From contig PS015010.1 of assembly GCA_048213135.1 (NCBI GenBank), forward strand, positions 1,240,001-1,304,000: a stretch of 64,000 nucleotides of DNA. The letters run 5' to 3'. The notes under the pieces were generated by a model. That model saw only the letters and a program-made list of their open reading frames with translations. It was not told the DNA's origin and searched no databases. Within the stretch, counting starts at the first letter, position 1, and the number at the start of each line of letters is the position of its first letter. This document shows positions 1-9,022 of the stretch, one piece after another. Position numbers and translations under genes: made by a program. This DNA comes from Reclinomonas americana ATCC 50394 (taxonomy: Eukaryota; Jakobida; Jakobea; Jakobida).

Positions 1-1156
1 GCAGCGGGTATACAAAAAGGATATGCCGTACACCCACCTGTGTTTTGTAAAGGAAACTCATCAGCAAAACAAAATAAACGACCGGTGCCAGGAGGAACAG
101 TTCATTACCGGCAAAACTGCGGAACGTATTTTTCTTAACCAGTACGTATACCGCCCAGGCAGAAAAAATCAATACAGGTATGGGCGTTTTGAATAACAAA
201 GTGACGAAGTAGTAATACCAGAAACTGCCGCCATTACTGGAATGTCCCATAATGGTGACATTGCCGAATGAACTGTTCACAAAACCGCCGCCCAGCTGGT
301 CATAAAACTTGGCCTGGTCGAGCCCGGTAATGAAAGCGCTGGAAAAAGGAACCGGTATCCGCGGTGGCAGCAATTGCTGTACGTTTTTGAACAGGTCGCT
401 CATAAAAATATATTCCCCAAGCGGCTTATTCATATCATAAAAAATAAAACCGGCGTTGATGATGGCCCAGTTGATCACACCCACCAGTAATACATCCCTG
501 AGCACCCGCGAAAAGCGAAGCCTGCGGCGGGTTACCAACGTGTGTATGATTATACAGGCAGGTACCAGGATGTACAGGTGAAACAGCGATTGTTTGGCCA
601 GTTGCGCCAATCCTAACATAATTGCCAGCCCAAGCAGGTCGGTGGTACGGTGGCTGTTGCAATATCGCCAGAGCATGTACATGACTGCCAGCAGGAAAAA
701 AACGGAATAGGTATCGGTGGTTACGAGTATGGCAGCGGCCAGGTTATTGGGACAAAAACAAAACAGGAAAGCAGAAAACAATCCTGCAACTCCACCATAC
801 AACTGCCTGCTCCATTGAAATACCAGTAAAATGATGAGTACGGAGAACAGTAGTGTTATGTACCTGCCGTTGATGGTATCGGCCCTGCCCCAGTCGCTGC
901 GGCTCAGTTGTCCGCCGGAAAAGAGTTGTTCAGCACCACGGGGTATGGCGTTGAGGGCGGATATGGGCATTTTGCTGTTGTCTTTCTCCGGCCCCGTTCG
1001 TTCAGGATTGCCTTTGATGATGCGGATGCCATAACTGAGGTGAGATCCCTCATCTGCCGTAATGGAAGTGATGTTGATGGAATAGATGCCATTCACCAGC
1101 CAGGCCAGTACCAGCAGCAAAAGAATAAGGTATTGCCTTTTGGGAGGTATGGTCAT
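1..1156 (-). CDS. GT-C superfamily membrane glycosyltransferase (GT39/ArnT-like), cut by window edge
   Basis: The reading frame opens at ATG 1156 and runs off the left edge without a stop, so about 385 residues are visible and the C-terminus is missing. The N-terminus has a membrane segment (about residues 9-27) followed by an acidic TADEG motif near residue 34. That arrangement (first periplasmic loop with a DE or DD pair) is typical of GT-C enzymes that move a sugar from a polyprenyl-phosphate donor. At least six further hydrophobic segments follow. It starts 28 bases after the lepA stop on the same strand, so the two may be cotranscribed. The acceptor and sugar cannot be told from the sequence. 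Family assignment is from the fold pattern and the motif only. Confidence 0.75.
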   Translation of the reverse strand, partial: MTIPPKRQYLILLLLVLAWLVNGIYSINITSITADEGSHLSYGIRIIKGNPERTGPEKDNSKMPISALNAIPRGAEQLFSGGQLSRSDWGRADTINGRYITLLFSVLIILLVFQWSRQLYGGVAGLFSAFLFCFCPNNLAAAILVTTDTYSVFFLLAVMYMLWRYCNSHRTTDLLGLAIMLGLAQLAKQSLFHLYILVPACIIIHTLVTRRRLRFSRVLRDVLLVGVINWAIINAGFIFYDMNKPLGEYIFMSDLFKNVQQLLPPRIPVPFSSAFITGLDQAKFYDQLGGGFVNSSFGNVTIMGHSSNGGSFWYYYFVTLLFKTPIPVLIFSAWAVYVLVKKNTFRSFAGNELFLLAPVVYFVLLMSFLYKTQVGVRHILFVYPL

Positions 1157-1184
1157 AAGCCGTTAATCTATGAATGAACAGGGA

Positions 1185-2975
1185 TCAGTCGTCGAGCTTG
1201 AGTACGGCCAGGAAGGCTTCCTGTGGTACTTCTACGTTACCGATCTGGCGCATACGTTTCTTACCTTCTTTCTGTTTCTCCAGCAGTTTACGCTTACGGC
1301 TGATGTCACCACCATAACATTTGGCGGTAACGTCTTTACGCATGGCGCTGATGTTTTCCCTGGCGATCACTTTGGCGCCAATGGCAGCCTGTATGGCAAT
1401 CTGGAATTGCTGGCGGGTAAGGAGTTCTTTCAGCTTTTCACAAAGTTTACGGCCGAAGTCCTGCGCCCTGCCACGGTGGATCAGCGCGCTGAGGGCATCC
1501 ACTTTTTCACCGTTGAGGAGGATGTCCATTCTTACGATGTCGCTGGGGCGGTACTCTATGGGATGATAGTCGAAAGAAGCGTAGCCGCGGGTTTGCGATT
1601 TGAGTTTATCGTAAAAATCAAAAACGATCTCGGTCAGCGGCATCTCGAACGTGAGCTCTACCCTTGTTGTAGTCAGGTAGCCCTGGTGCGTGAGAATACC
1701 CCTTTTACCAATACACAGGTTCATGATATTGCCGATGTATTCCGGTTTGGTGATGATCTGTGCTTTAATGAAAGGCTCTTCTATCCTGTCGGTACGTGTG
1801 GGATCGGGTAATTCAGCGGGGTTGTTCACCATCACTTTTTCGCCTTTATTGGTATACGCGATGAAGCTAACGTTGGGTACGGTGGTGATCACGGTTTGAT
1901 TGAACTCCCTTTCCAGCCTTTCCTGGATGATCTCCATATGCAGCAGGCCCAGGAACCCGCAACGGAAACCGAAACCCAGCGCCTGCGATGTTTCCAGTTC
2001 AAAAGTGAGCGAGGCGTCGTTGAGCTGCAGTTTTTCCATACAGTCGCGGAGTTCTTCAAACTCATCGGTGTTTACCGGGAAAATACCGGCAAATACCATT
2101 GGTTTTACTTCCTCGAAACCGTCAATCCGTTTATCGGTAGGTTTTACTACTGTGGTCAGCGTATCCCCTACTTTTACTTCCTTGGCATTTTTAATACCGG
2201 TAATGATGTAGCCCACGTCGCCGCAATTCACCTGGTCCTTCTGCTCCATACCCAGTTTAAGGATGCCTACCTCATCTGCATCATATTCTTTATCGGTACT
2301 GAAGAATTTTACTTTATCGCCCTTTTTAATAGTGCCGTTGAAAATGCGGTAATACACAATGATACCGCGGAAGCTGTTGAATACGCTGTCGAAGATGAGG
2401 GCCTGCAGGGGTGCATCGGCATCACCCTGGGGGGGCGGAATGCGTTCCACGATGGCCTGGAGGATCTCTTCAATGCCGATGCCGCTTTTGCCGCTGGCCA
2501 GCAGTATCTCTTCTTCCTTACAGCCAATGAGGTCGATGATCTGGTCTTTTACTTCGGGGATCATGGCGCCGTCCATATCGATCTTGTTGATCACCGGGAT
2601 GATCTCCAGGTCATTTTCAAGGGCCAGGTACAGGTTACTGATGGTTTGGGCCTGTATACCCTGGGTAGCGTCTACCAGCAGTAAAGCGCCTTCGCAGGCG
2701 GCCAGCGCACGGCTTACTTCATAGCTGAAATCCACGTGGCCGGGGGTATCGATCAGGTTAAGAATGTATTGTTCGCCCTTGTAAGCATAGTTGATCTGTA
2801 TGGCGTGGCTCTTGATGGTAATGCCTTTTTCCCTTTCCAGGTCCATATCATCCAGTACCTGCGCCTGCATATCGCGTTCGCTGATGGTATTGGTCGTCTG
2901 TAACAATCGGTCAGCCAGGGTACTTTTTCCGTGGTCGATATGGGCAATAATGCAAAAATTTCTGATGTTCTTCAT
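1185..2975 (-). CDS. lepA: Elongation factor 4 (LepA), ribosomal back-translocating GTPase
   Basis: A 596-residue translational GTPase, the normal length for LepA. GTP-binding motifs are all present: AHIDHGKST at residues 11-19, DTPGH at 76-80 and NKID at 130-133. The C-terminus has the LepA-specific domain and the conserved [16 protein letters not shown]-type tail. In other bacteria LepA binds stalled or mistranslocated ribosomes and remodels them. The protein is cytoplasmic with no signal sequence. The start is the first ATG before the universal [17 protein letters not shown] opening. A degenerate TAnnTTTG-like box (TAATTTCG) lies about 30 bases upstream on the minus strand, too weak to call. 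Assignment is firm. Confidence 0.98.
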   Translation of the reverse strand: MKNIRNFCIIAHIDHGKSTLADRLLQTTNTISERDMQAQVLDDMDLEREKGITIKSHAIQINYAYKGEQYILNLIDTPGHVDFSYEVSRALAACEGALLLVDATQGIQAQTISNLYLALENDLEIIPVINKIDMDGAMIPEVKDQIIDLIGCKEEEILLASGKSGIGIEEILQAIVERIPPPQGDADAPLQALIFDSVFNSFRGIIVYYRIFNGTIKKGDKVKFFSTDKEYDADEVGILKLGMEQKDQVNCGDVGYIITGIKNAKEVKVGDTLTTVVKPTDKRIDGFEEVKPMVFAGIFPVNTDEFEELRDCMEKLQLNDASLTFELETSQALGFGFRCGFLGLLHMEIIQERLEREFNQTVITTVPNVSFIAYTNKGEKVMVNNPAELPDPTRTDRIEEPFIKAQIITKPEYIGNIMNLCIGKRGILTHQGYLTTTRVELTFEMPLTEIVFDFYDKLKSQTRGYASFDYHPIEYRPSDIVRMDILLNGEKVDALSALIHRGRAQDFGRKLCEKLKELLTRQQFQIAIQAAIGAKVIARENISAMRKDVTAKCYGGDISRKRKLLEKQKEGKKRMRQIGNVEVPQEAFLAVLKLDD

Positions 2976-3023
2976 GAAATGCTAAATCCTCAGTTTTGGG
3001 GCGAAATTACGTAAAATTGGGGA

Positions 3024-3083
3024 GTACTTGGTAATTAGTAGTTAGTCAATAGTATCAAGTCGCAAGTATCAGGTAGTAAGTAT
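3024..3083. repeat. AT-rich short-word intergenic repeat
   Basis: Variants of the words AGTATCA, AGTAGT and AAGTAT recur with no reading frame. The tract sits upstream of lepA and past the end of the next minus-strand gene. It looks like the degenerate intergenic repeats common in this phylum. No function can be assigned. Confidence 0.5.
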
Positions 3084-3203
3084 TAACAGAAAGAGTTTTT
3101 CTCTAAAAAACAGTGCACCGGCAATTGGGGGGATAGATGAGATAATATGTCTTCTGCGAAACCAGTTATAGAGATGAAAAGCCTATTCCCGGTACTATGT
3201 ATA

Positions 3204-3238
3204 AAATTCGTAATTCGTAATTAATAATTCGTAATTGA
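3204..3238. repeat. AATTCGTAATT direct-repeat tract
   Basis: Three copies of AATTCGTAATT, partly overlapping, end directly before the stop codon of the minus-strand secreted repeat protein. It may form or replace its terminator. The rest of the 264-base interval 2976-3239 holds no gene I can support. Confidence 0.6.
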
Positions 3239-3239
3239 C

Positions 3240-3929
3240 TTACCCTTTTACAAAATACTTCACGGCACTCAGGGTCTGCAGTTGTGTGCCGGTTTTCATA
3301 GCGCCGCCGTATTCTTTCAGATCGAAGGACGTGTACCAGGTAAAGCTGCTGTTGCCCAGGGTTTTTACCTTGCCCCTGATGAGTTTATCTTCGAAAGAAC
3401 CGTAATAAGTAATAGCTGTTGGGCCTACGGACTTCAGTTTGCCGCGGAAAGCTTCGTTATCAAAGGCGGTATACCAGGTAAAACTGTTCTGACCAATGGA
3501 TTTGATATTACCCTGGAAGGCCTTGTCTTCAAATGCCTGGTAATAATCAAATGTGAGCCCGCCGATGCTTTTCAGTTTACCCCTGAAGCTTTCATTGTCG
3601 TAAGAAGCGAAATAAGTGAGCTGGAAACGGCCGATGGATTTGATCTTTCCCCTGAAAGCGGCATCGTCATTAGGGCCATAGTACTCTACCCTGCCCATAT
3701 ACGGATCGAGGCTGTTGTCATAGTTCTCCATACCCCTGGCGGCATAGCGGTCGAATCCCCATTTCAGCATGCTGCCGTCCTTACCCAGGTAAATAACGGT
3801 GTTCTCATCCAGGCCAATGCTGATGTGCTCCAGCGAACCGCTGCGGTCGATGGTGATGCGGGCAATGGACTGGGCAAAACCTCCTGCGGCGAACGCCAGG
3901 GCCAGGAACAGGACAAATATCTTTTTCAT
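3240..3929 (-). CDS. Secreted protein with five tandem 23-residue repeats, function unknown
   Basis: A 229-residue protein counted from ATG 3929, chosen because MKKIFVLFLALAFAAGGFAQ is a clean signal peptide; an ATG seven codons earlier would spoil it. After about 80 residues come five end-to-end 23-residue units, each of the form FRGKxKSIGxxxxTYYxxFEDxx, from about residue 97 to 211. Aromatic pairs and the GK-x-KS-x-G motif keep strict spacing, suggesting a beta-rich solenoid or repeating beta-hairpin sheet. The product is probably periplasmic or surface-exposed. The gene appears monocistronic: the left neighbour is lepA, and the right neighbour is divergent. I do not recognise a named family. 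Confidence 0.8.
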   Translation of the reverse strand: MKKIFVLFLALAFAAGGFAQSIARITIDRSGSLEHISIGLDENTVIYLGKDGSMLKWGFDRYAARGMENYDNSLDPYMGRVEYYGPNDDAAFRGKIKSIGRFQLTYFASYDNESFRGKLKSIGGLTFDYYQAFEDKAFQGNIKSIGQNSFTWYTAFDNEAFRGKLKSVGPTAITYYGSFEDKLIRGKVKTLGNSSFTWYTSFDLKEYGGAMKTGTQLQTLSAVKYFVKG

Positions 3930-4168
3930 GCTGTATGATTGGGTATTCAATACCTGAAATTACGCATAAAATCCAAACCAGCCAACGATTCCTGTATCCC
4001 GCCAAGCCACAATGAAGTGTAACGCTTATCCTGCTCCCTCCTGTTCACGGCCTTAACGGCTTTGCGGGATATTATAACAGCCCAATCGCCTTCCCCGCCA
4101 ATCTATCCACACCCCTGCATACTATGCGTTATATCCCTTATTTTCGTTCACCTTAACCTTAAACAAGT

Positions 4169-5773
4169 ATGAAGAAATCCAGCATTGTAGCAGTCCTCTG
4201 CCTGGCTGCAGTTACCGGTTTTACACAAACCAAGAAATTCACTTTTAAAGTCGGCTCCGAATTTGAGCTGCCCCGTAAATCAAATGACCTCTCCTTTATC
4301 GGTAATGATAAAGATGGCATCATCAACCTGAGCTACAAAAAGAAAGAACTCAGCATCGTTCGTTTTGATTCCAAATCGCTGAACCAGACCGCCGACCAGC
4401 AGGTAGAACTGGAAGAAGCCACCAAGAACTTCAACAGTGAAGTGCTGGTTGATTTCGGTACGGATTACTACTGGGTACACAGTGACTGGGACAAAGGAGA
4501 AGAAACGGAAAGCCTGTATTATGACAAGATCGATATTGCCAAAGGCCGTATTGCCGCCACCAACCAGAAAATGTTCCAGACCACCCGCATTGCAGGCGAC
4601 CTGGTAAGGACTGGTTATTTCTACTCCGCCAAGGTAGACAATAAATACCAGTTCAATTTTGACGCCGACCGTAAGAATTTGCTGGTAACTTATCGTCTTT
4701 ATCCTGAAGAAAAGAAAGACAAGAAGAATTACGATAACCTCGGGTTCCAGGTATTCGACGAAAAAATGAAGCTCCGCTGGGGTGGCGAATTCAGGATGCC
4801 TTATACAGAAGCCATCATGGATAACTCCGATTTTTCTGTTGACAGCGAGGGCAATGCTTACCTGCTGGCCAAAGTATATGATTCTGACTCCCGTAAAGAA
4901 AAGAACAAGGAAACCGGCGGACCGGCTTACCATTATGAGCTGATGAAATTCAGCAAAGGAAGCAAAACGCCTGTTATAGCCACCATCAGCCTCGACGATT
5001 TTTTCATCAAGGAATCAGTCCTCATCGAAAGCTCCACGCATGAAATGCTGGTAGCCTGTACGTACAGCAAAAAATCAAAAAGCAATGGTACCGATGGCGT
5101 ATTCCTGGCCACGCTTGACCCATCCGGCAAAGTGAAAAAATATAAAAACGGTTACTATGAATTCCCGCTGGAGGAGCTGCAAAAATTTGAGACCGCCCGC
5201 CAGAAAAGAAGGATGGAAAAGAAAGACGATTATGAAGCCCCAAATCTTAAAGTAAGGAATATTGTGGTTGACCCCGATGGCAGCGTTTTCATTGCCTGCG
5301 AGGAATACCGCGTGGAAAGCCAGACCTACACCACGTCAAACGGCAGTACGTATACTACTTATACTTATTACTACGAAGACATCCTGGGCTGCAGGATCAA
5401 CGCCGCCGGACAGTTCGACTGGATGCGCAAGATCCCAAAAAAACAAAGGGGCACCAGGGGAAGAGGAACCATGAGCTTTAAACTGGTAAGTGACGCCTCA
5501 GGATATTACCTGCTGTACCTCGACAATATCAAGAACATTGACCTGCAGGAAGATGAAACGCCCAAATACCACGTGGATGGTTATGGCGGACAGGTGGTGG
5601 TTGCCTCCATCAGCCCCAAAGGTGAGGTGAGCAAGGAGATCGTATTCAATACCCGTGATGAAGATATCATGATCTTCCCGTCGGCATTCCGCCGCATCAA
5701 TGGCAACCAGTTCATTGGCCGGGCTTCGGTGAAACGTGGCGGATTTAAACCGCTTTTGATTACTTACCAGTAA
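4169..5773 (+). CDS. Secreted protein of unknown function
   Basis: A 534-residue protein with a signal peptide (MKKSSIVAVLCLAAVTGFTQ, cleavage near residue 20) and no lipobox. The body is rich in short beta-strand stretches, with recurring phrases such as DxxGNxYLLAKVYD, DPDGSVFIACEEY and DxSGYYLLYLD spaced 60-100 residues apart. This is what a beta-propeller looks like, but no signature of a specific propeller family is clear. It is followed 18 bases later by a plus-strand hydrolase, so the two could share a transcript. A TATTTTCG sequence about 30 bases before the ATG is one mismatch from the phylum's -7 consensus. Function unknown. Confidence 0.85.
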   Translation: MKKSSIVAVLCLAAVTGFTQTKKFTFKVGSEFELPRKSNDLSFIGNDKDGIINLSYKKKELSIVRFDSKSLNQTADQQVELEEATKNFNSEVLVDFGTDYYWVHSDWDKGEETESLYYDKIDIAKGRIAATNQKMFQTTRIAGDLVRTGYFYSAKVDNKYQFNFDADRKNLLVTYRLYPEEKKDKKNYDNLGFQVFDEKMKLRWGGEFRMPYTEAIMDNSDFSVDSEGNAYLLAKVYDSDSRKEKNKETGGPAYHYELMKFSKGSKTPVIATISLDDFFIKESVLIESSTHEMLVACTYSKKSKSNGTDGVFLATLDPSGKVKKYKNGYYEFPLEELQKFETARQKRRMEKKDDYEAPNLKVRNIVVDPDGSVFIACEEYRVESQTYTTSNGSTYTTYTYYYEDILGCRINAAGQFDWMRKIPKKQRGTRGRGTMSFKLVSDASGYYLLYLDNIKNIDLQEDETPKYHVDGYGGQVVVASISPKGEVSKEIVFNTRDEDIMIFPSAFRRINGNQFIGRASVKRGGFKPLLITYQ

Positions 5774-5791
5774 AACGTACAGGTTATTATT

Positions 5792-6715
5792 GTGGGTCAA
5801 CCCGCTTTTTACATATCAACAACTGTAGCGCACCGCATTCCTGTTTATGCCTGGCTTCCGGAGACGGAACCGGCGGCGGTATTGCTCATCGCTCATGGCA
5901 TGGCAGAGTATGCGGAGCGCTACAGTCCTGTTGCTGAATTACTGGTTAACGGCGGCGGATTGGCTGTATATGCACACGACCAGCGCGGGCACGGGAATAC
6001 CGTTGACCGGCAGGAAGACCAGGGTATCGTGGACAAAGAATGGTTTGAGCACGCGGTAAAAGATATCCTGGATGTGGTGGAAGCCCTCCGCGAAAAACAT
6101 CCCGGTAAAAAAATATTCCTCCTGGGGCACAGCATGGGTTCATTTGTAGCCCAGCGGTACTTCCAGCTATTTGGCAACAAGATAGACGGCCTTATTTTAT
6201 CCGCCACCAATGGCAAGCGGGACCCTTTACTTGGTGCGGGCATCGCCCTTTCCTGGTTGCAGATGAAGTTGCTGGGGAAGAACCACCACAGCCGGTTGCT
6301 CAGTTCCCTTACTTTCGGCCAGTTCAACAAGGCATTCCGCCCTAACCGTACAGACTTCGACTGGCTGAGCAGGGACGAGCAGCAGGTAGATGCTTATGTA
6401 AACGATCCGCAGTGTGGCTTTACCGTGAGTTCCACTTTTTTTCATTATTTCTTCAGGGGAATCGCCAGTATACTGGAACCCTATAATATCAACAGTATTC
6501 CGGATGATGTACCGGTGTATGCTTTCGCGGGAGACAAAGATCCTGTGGGGTTACAGGGAAAAGGATTTGCGGAACTGGTAAGGAAGTGGACGGCAGCAGG
6601 AAATGCCCGTGTATCACACAGGCTGTATAAAGATGGCAGGCATGAAATGCTGAACGAGATCAACCGGGATGAGGTGACCGGCGACCTGCTGACCTGGATC
6701 AGGCAGCATTGCTGA
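5792..6715 (+). CDS. Alpha/beta hydrolase, monoacylglycerol lipase/lysophospholipase type
   Basis: A 307-residue hydrolase without a signal peptide. The nucleophile elbow is GHSMGS with Ser114, the acid is probably Asp250 in AGDKDP, and the histidine is His284 in DGRHEM. The oxyanion-loop HGMAEYAERY near residues 35-44 is typical of the Hydrolase_4 (serine aminopeptidase S33) group, which contains monoacylglycerol lipases. The start is a GTG; no in-frame ATG precedes the conserved N-terminal beta-strand, and the GTG lies 18 bases past the previous stop. The probable role is cleavage of lipid mono-esters in the cytoplasm or at the membrane. The exact substrate is not determinable. Confidence 0.88.
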   Translation: MGQPAFYISTTVAHRIPVYAWLPETEPAAVLLIAHGMAEYAERYSPVAELLVNGGGLAVYAHDQRGHGNTVDRQEDQGIVDKEWFEHAVKDILDVVEALREKHPGKKIFLLGHSMGSFVAQRYFQLFGNKIDGLILSATNGKRDPLLGAGIALSWLQMKLLGKNHHSRLLSSLTFGQFNKAFRPNRTDFDWLSRDEQQVDAYVNDPQCGFTVSSTFFHYFFRGIASILEPYNINSIPDDVPVYAFAGDKDPVGLQGKGFAELVRKWTAAGNARVSHRLYKDGRHEMLNEINRDEVTGDLLTWIRQHC

Positions 6716-6738
6716 TGCTATACAATCGGATGATGGCA

Positions 6739-6942
6739 TCAGGCGGGTAATACGGGTCCGTAATGCAATTGTTTATCAACCCTGGTCTTACCCGGGAACA
6801 GGATATCATCTGCAGTTTCGTAACCTTCATCCGCAATACGGTTCAGTCTTTTCTTCGTTTTGCTTTTGCTGTACACTTTCAACAGCACCCCGGCGGCGGT
6901 AACTACCGCAAGACCGGCGAGAATTTTAGAGATCACTTTCAT
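6739..6942 (-). CDS. Small single-pass membrane protein, unknown
   Basis: A 67-residue protein with one hydrophobic helix (about residues 5-23), then a basic stretch (KSKTKKR) and a polar tail. The layout matches small inner-membrane anchors of the YtxH type, but the similarity is by pattern only. It lies convergent to the hydrolase, with 23 bases between the two stops. Support for it being real: an ATG start followed at once by an N-terminal membrane helix and coding-like composition. Confidence is moderate because of its size. Confidence 0.6.
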   Translation of the reverse strand: MKVISKILAGLAVVTAAGVLLKVYSKSKTKKRLNRIADEGYETADDILFPGKTRVDKQLHYGPVLPA

Positions 6943-7307
6943 ACACTTTACTTTTTATTTTTTCAGAATTGCTTTTCCAGGGCAAAAATTGCGCCATTCT
7001 TATAAGTATTAACTACCCTTTTGTGGGTATATTATACAGATGCATAAAAAAATAATATTCCATAAACACCTGTTGCGGATAAGAAGAAAATGTTTCCCCT
7101 GATTCCTGCTTTTAAGACACTTGCCGCAGAAGGAAAGTTGCACGTGTATTGCGCTTTATTGTGATAATTTTTTGTTAAGCGCTTCCAATCCAACCGGCAC
7201 ACTACCCTGCCCATGAAGACGATTGAAGGGCCCGGTTATTTTATTCCGTATTTTTAAAGTCCCGGTCAGCCAGCCGGGATTCATCATGAAAAACAAAACC
7301 ATACACC
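6943..7307. other. Intergenic region with leader hairpin, no gene seen
   Basis: No supportable gene in these 365 bases; short open frames here lack coding character. At 7260-7279 there is a 6-bp inverted repeat (TCCCGG, 8-base loop, CCGGGA), 28 bases before the ATG of the threonine-aldolase-like gene. A TATTTTTA at 7249-7256 is one mismatch from the TAnnTTTG promoter box. The hairpin would therefore lie in the untranslated leader of that gene. Confidence 0.5.
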
Positions 7308-8489
7308 ATGACTAATTTCAACAGGAGAAACTTCATCCGCCTATCCGGACTTTCCCTGATGCCCGTACTGCCTTCCCTGCCAGCGTTTGCAGGAAACCAG
7401 GTATCAGAACAATCCGATCCGCCGGCAGAACGCCTTTTCTTTATCAACGACGGACCGATGTACCGCCCGGCAGATTTCATCAGTAAACTCGACAGCATCC
7501 AGAAAAGTAAACCCATTCAGCGGGACTTCTACGCTTCAGGCGGCGTGGTGGACGAACTCACCAAAAAATTCGCTGCCATCACCGGTAAAGAAGCCGCCAT
7601 TTTTATGCCGTCGGGCACCATGGCCAACCAGCTGGCCATTGCTGTGCTCAGCGGCGACAATACCAAAGTATTTGTGCAGGATACCAGTCATGTTTACCGC
7701 GACGAGGCCGACGCTGCTCAATCAGTACACAACAAAAGGCTGATACCCCTCGCTAAAGAACAGGCTTATTTTACGCAGGAAGACCTGGCTTCGGCTATCG
7801 CTTATCAAAATGACGCGGAGGTATTCAAAAGTGGTATCGGGGCGGTTTCTATTGAGAATCCCGTACGCCGTTCCGACGGACGTATGGTACCCCTGGAAGA
7901 GATCAAAAAAATATCGGCCTGGTGCCGAAAGGAAGGATACAAACTCCACCTCGACGGCGCCCGCCTGCATATGGCTTCCGCCTGGTCGGGTACGTCCATA
8001 GCGGAATATGCCGGTTATTTCGATACCGTATACATTTCTTTGTACAAATACCTGGGTGCCGGAGGTGGCGCTATCCTTTGCGGCGATAAAAATGTGATTG
8101 GAAAGATGGAACACCTGGTAAAAGTGCACGGCGGTACAGTATTCTCCAACTGGACCAACGCGGCTATGGCGCTGTATCACCTGGAAGGACTGGATGAACG
8201 CCTGCAGAAAACCATCGCCAAAGCCAATGAACTCATCAGTATGCTCAACAAGTTGCCTGAGCTGAAAATATCGGCCCTGGAGAACGGCACCAATATTTAC
8301 CATCTCCAGTTGTCAGCGAAAGTAAACAGTGATAAATTAAGCAATACGCTTCGCGATGAACATAATATCATTCTTGCCAGGACCGATAAAAGCGGGCTGG
8401 CCAGGTTCATGATCAATGATTCGCTGCTGAGCCGCGAGAACACCGTCATCGTTGAATCCTTTAAAAAATCCTTAGCTACTGCTGTATGA
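7308..8489 (+). CDS. Threonine-aldolase-family PLP enzyme with Tat signal peptide
   Basis: A 393-residue fold-type I PLP enzyme of the beta-eliminating lyase family. Family motifs: PSGTMANQ at 101-108, the PLP-phosphate loop; HLDGAR at 214-219, whose Asp binds the pyridine nitrogen; and Lys247 in SLYKYLGAGGG as the Schiff-base lysine. Low-specificity L-threonine aldolases split threonine or allo-threonine into glycine and acetaldehyde. Unusually, the N-terminus reads NRRNFIRLSG followed by a hydrophobic stretch ending in AFA, which is a twin-arginine signal peptide, so the enzyme would be exported already folded with its cofactor. Its last four bases overlap the start of the acetyltransferase gene. 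The substrate may differ from the cytoplasmic enzyme's. Confidence 0.88.
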   Translation: MTNFNRRNFIRLSGLSLMPVLPSLPAFAGNQVSEQSDPPAERLFFINDGPMYRPADFISKLDSIQKSKPIQRDFYASGGVVDELTKKFAAITGKEAAIFMPSGTMANQLAIAVLSGDNTKVFVQDTSHVYRDEADAAQSVHNKRLIPLAKEQAYFTQEDLASAIAYQNDAEVFKSGIGAVSIENPVRRSDGRMVPLEEIKKISAWCRKEGYKLHLDGARLHMASAWSGTSIAEYAGYFDTVYISLYKYLGAGGGAILCGDKNVIGKMEHLVKVHGGTVFSNWTNAAMALYHLEGLDERLQKTIAKANELISMLNKLPELKISALENGTNIYHLQLSAKVNSDKLSNTLRDEHNIILARTDKSGLARFMINDSLLSRENTVIVESFKKSLATAV

Positions 8490-8998
8490 CCTTTGTTGCA
8501 ACCACCGAACGGCTTGCCCTGCGGCGGCTGACCCCGGAAGATGCTCCTTTTATTCTTGAACTGGTGAACACACCTACCTGGCTGCAGTTTATCGGCGATC
8601 GTAATGTTCACAGCCTCGATGATGCCAGGCAATACATCCTGAACGGGCCTGTGGAAGCCTATAAAAAGAACGGCACCGGGCTTTACCATGTGAGCCTGAA
8701 AGAGGACGGAGCACCTGTTGGCATGTGCGGATTATTGAAACGGGATATACTCGACGACCTGGACATTGGTTTTGCGCTTTTACCAGCCTATGAAGGCAAG
8801 GGTTACGCTTACGAGGCGGCGCAGGCCACGCTGGCACACGGACGGGAAGACATCGGGCTGAAGCGTATTGTGGCTTTCACAACAGCGGAAAATGAAAGAT
8901 CGGTAGCACTGATCAGCAAACTGGGAATGCGTTTTGAAAGAAATTTCCGGTTCCCGGGCGAGGAAAATGAATTGTTATTGTTTGGGGTGGATTTTTAA
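8486..8998 (+). CDS. GNAT-family N-acetyltransferase (RimJ/RimL type)
   Basis: A 170-residue protein of the Acetyltransf_3 group. It opens with TERLALRRLTPEDAPFILELVNTP, the standard start of RimL-like enzymes. It has the acetyl-CoA loop DIGFALLPAYEGKGYAYEA around residues 91-109, where the pyrophosphate-binding motif reads Q/P-x-x-G-x-G, and NERSVALISKLGM near 136-148. It transfers an acetyl group from acetyl-CoA to an amine; the acceptor is unknown. Start and stop overlap the preceding threonine-aldolase gene as ATGA, so the two are translationally coupled and probably share a pathway. No signal peptide, so it is cytoplasmic, unlike its exported neighbour. Confidence 0.92.
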   Translation: MTFVATTERLALRRLTPEDAPFILELVNTPTWLQFIGDRNVHSLDDARQYILNGPVEAYKKNGTGLYHVSLKEDGAPVGMCGLLKRDILDDLDIGFALLPAYEGKGYAYEAAQATLAHGREDIGLKRIVAFTTAENERSVALISKLGMRFERNFRFPGEENELLLFGVDF

Positions 8999-9022
8999 GA
9001 TCCGGTACCCGGCATCTGGTAT

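Noticed and set aside
3024-3238. CRISPR array
   Set aside because: Words are too short and degenerate with no spacers of constant size, and there are no cas genes.
7032-7214. A 60-codon minus-strand frame in the 365-base gap
   Set aside because: No hydrophobic or conserved pattern and no promoter; composition looks non-coding.
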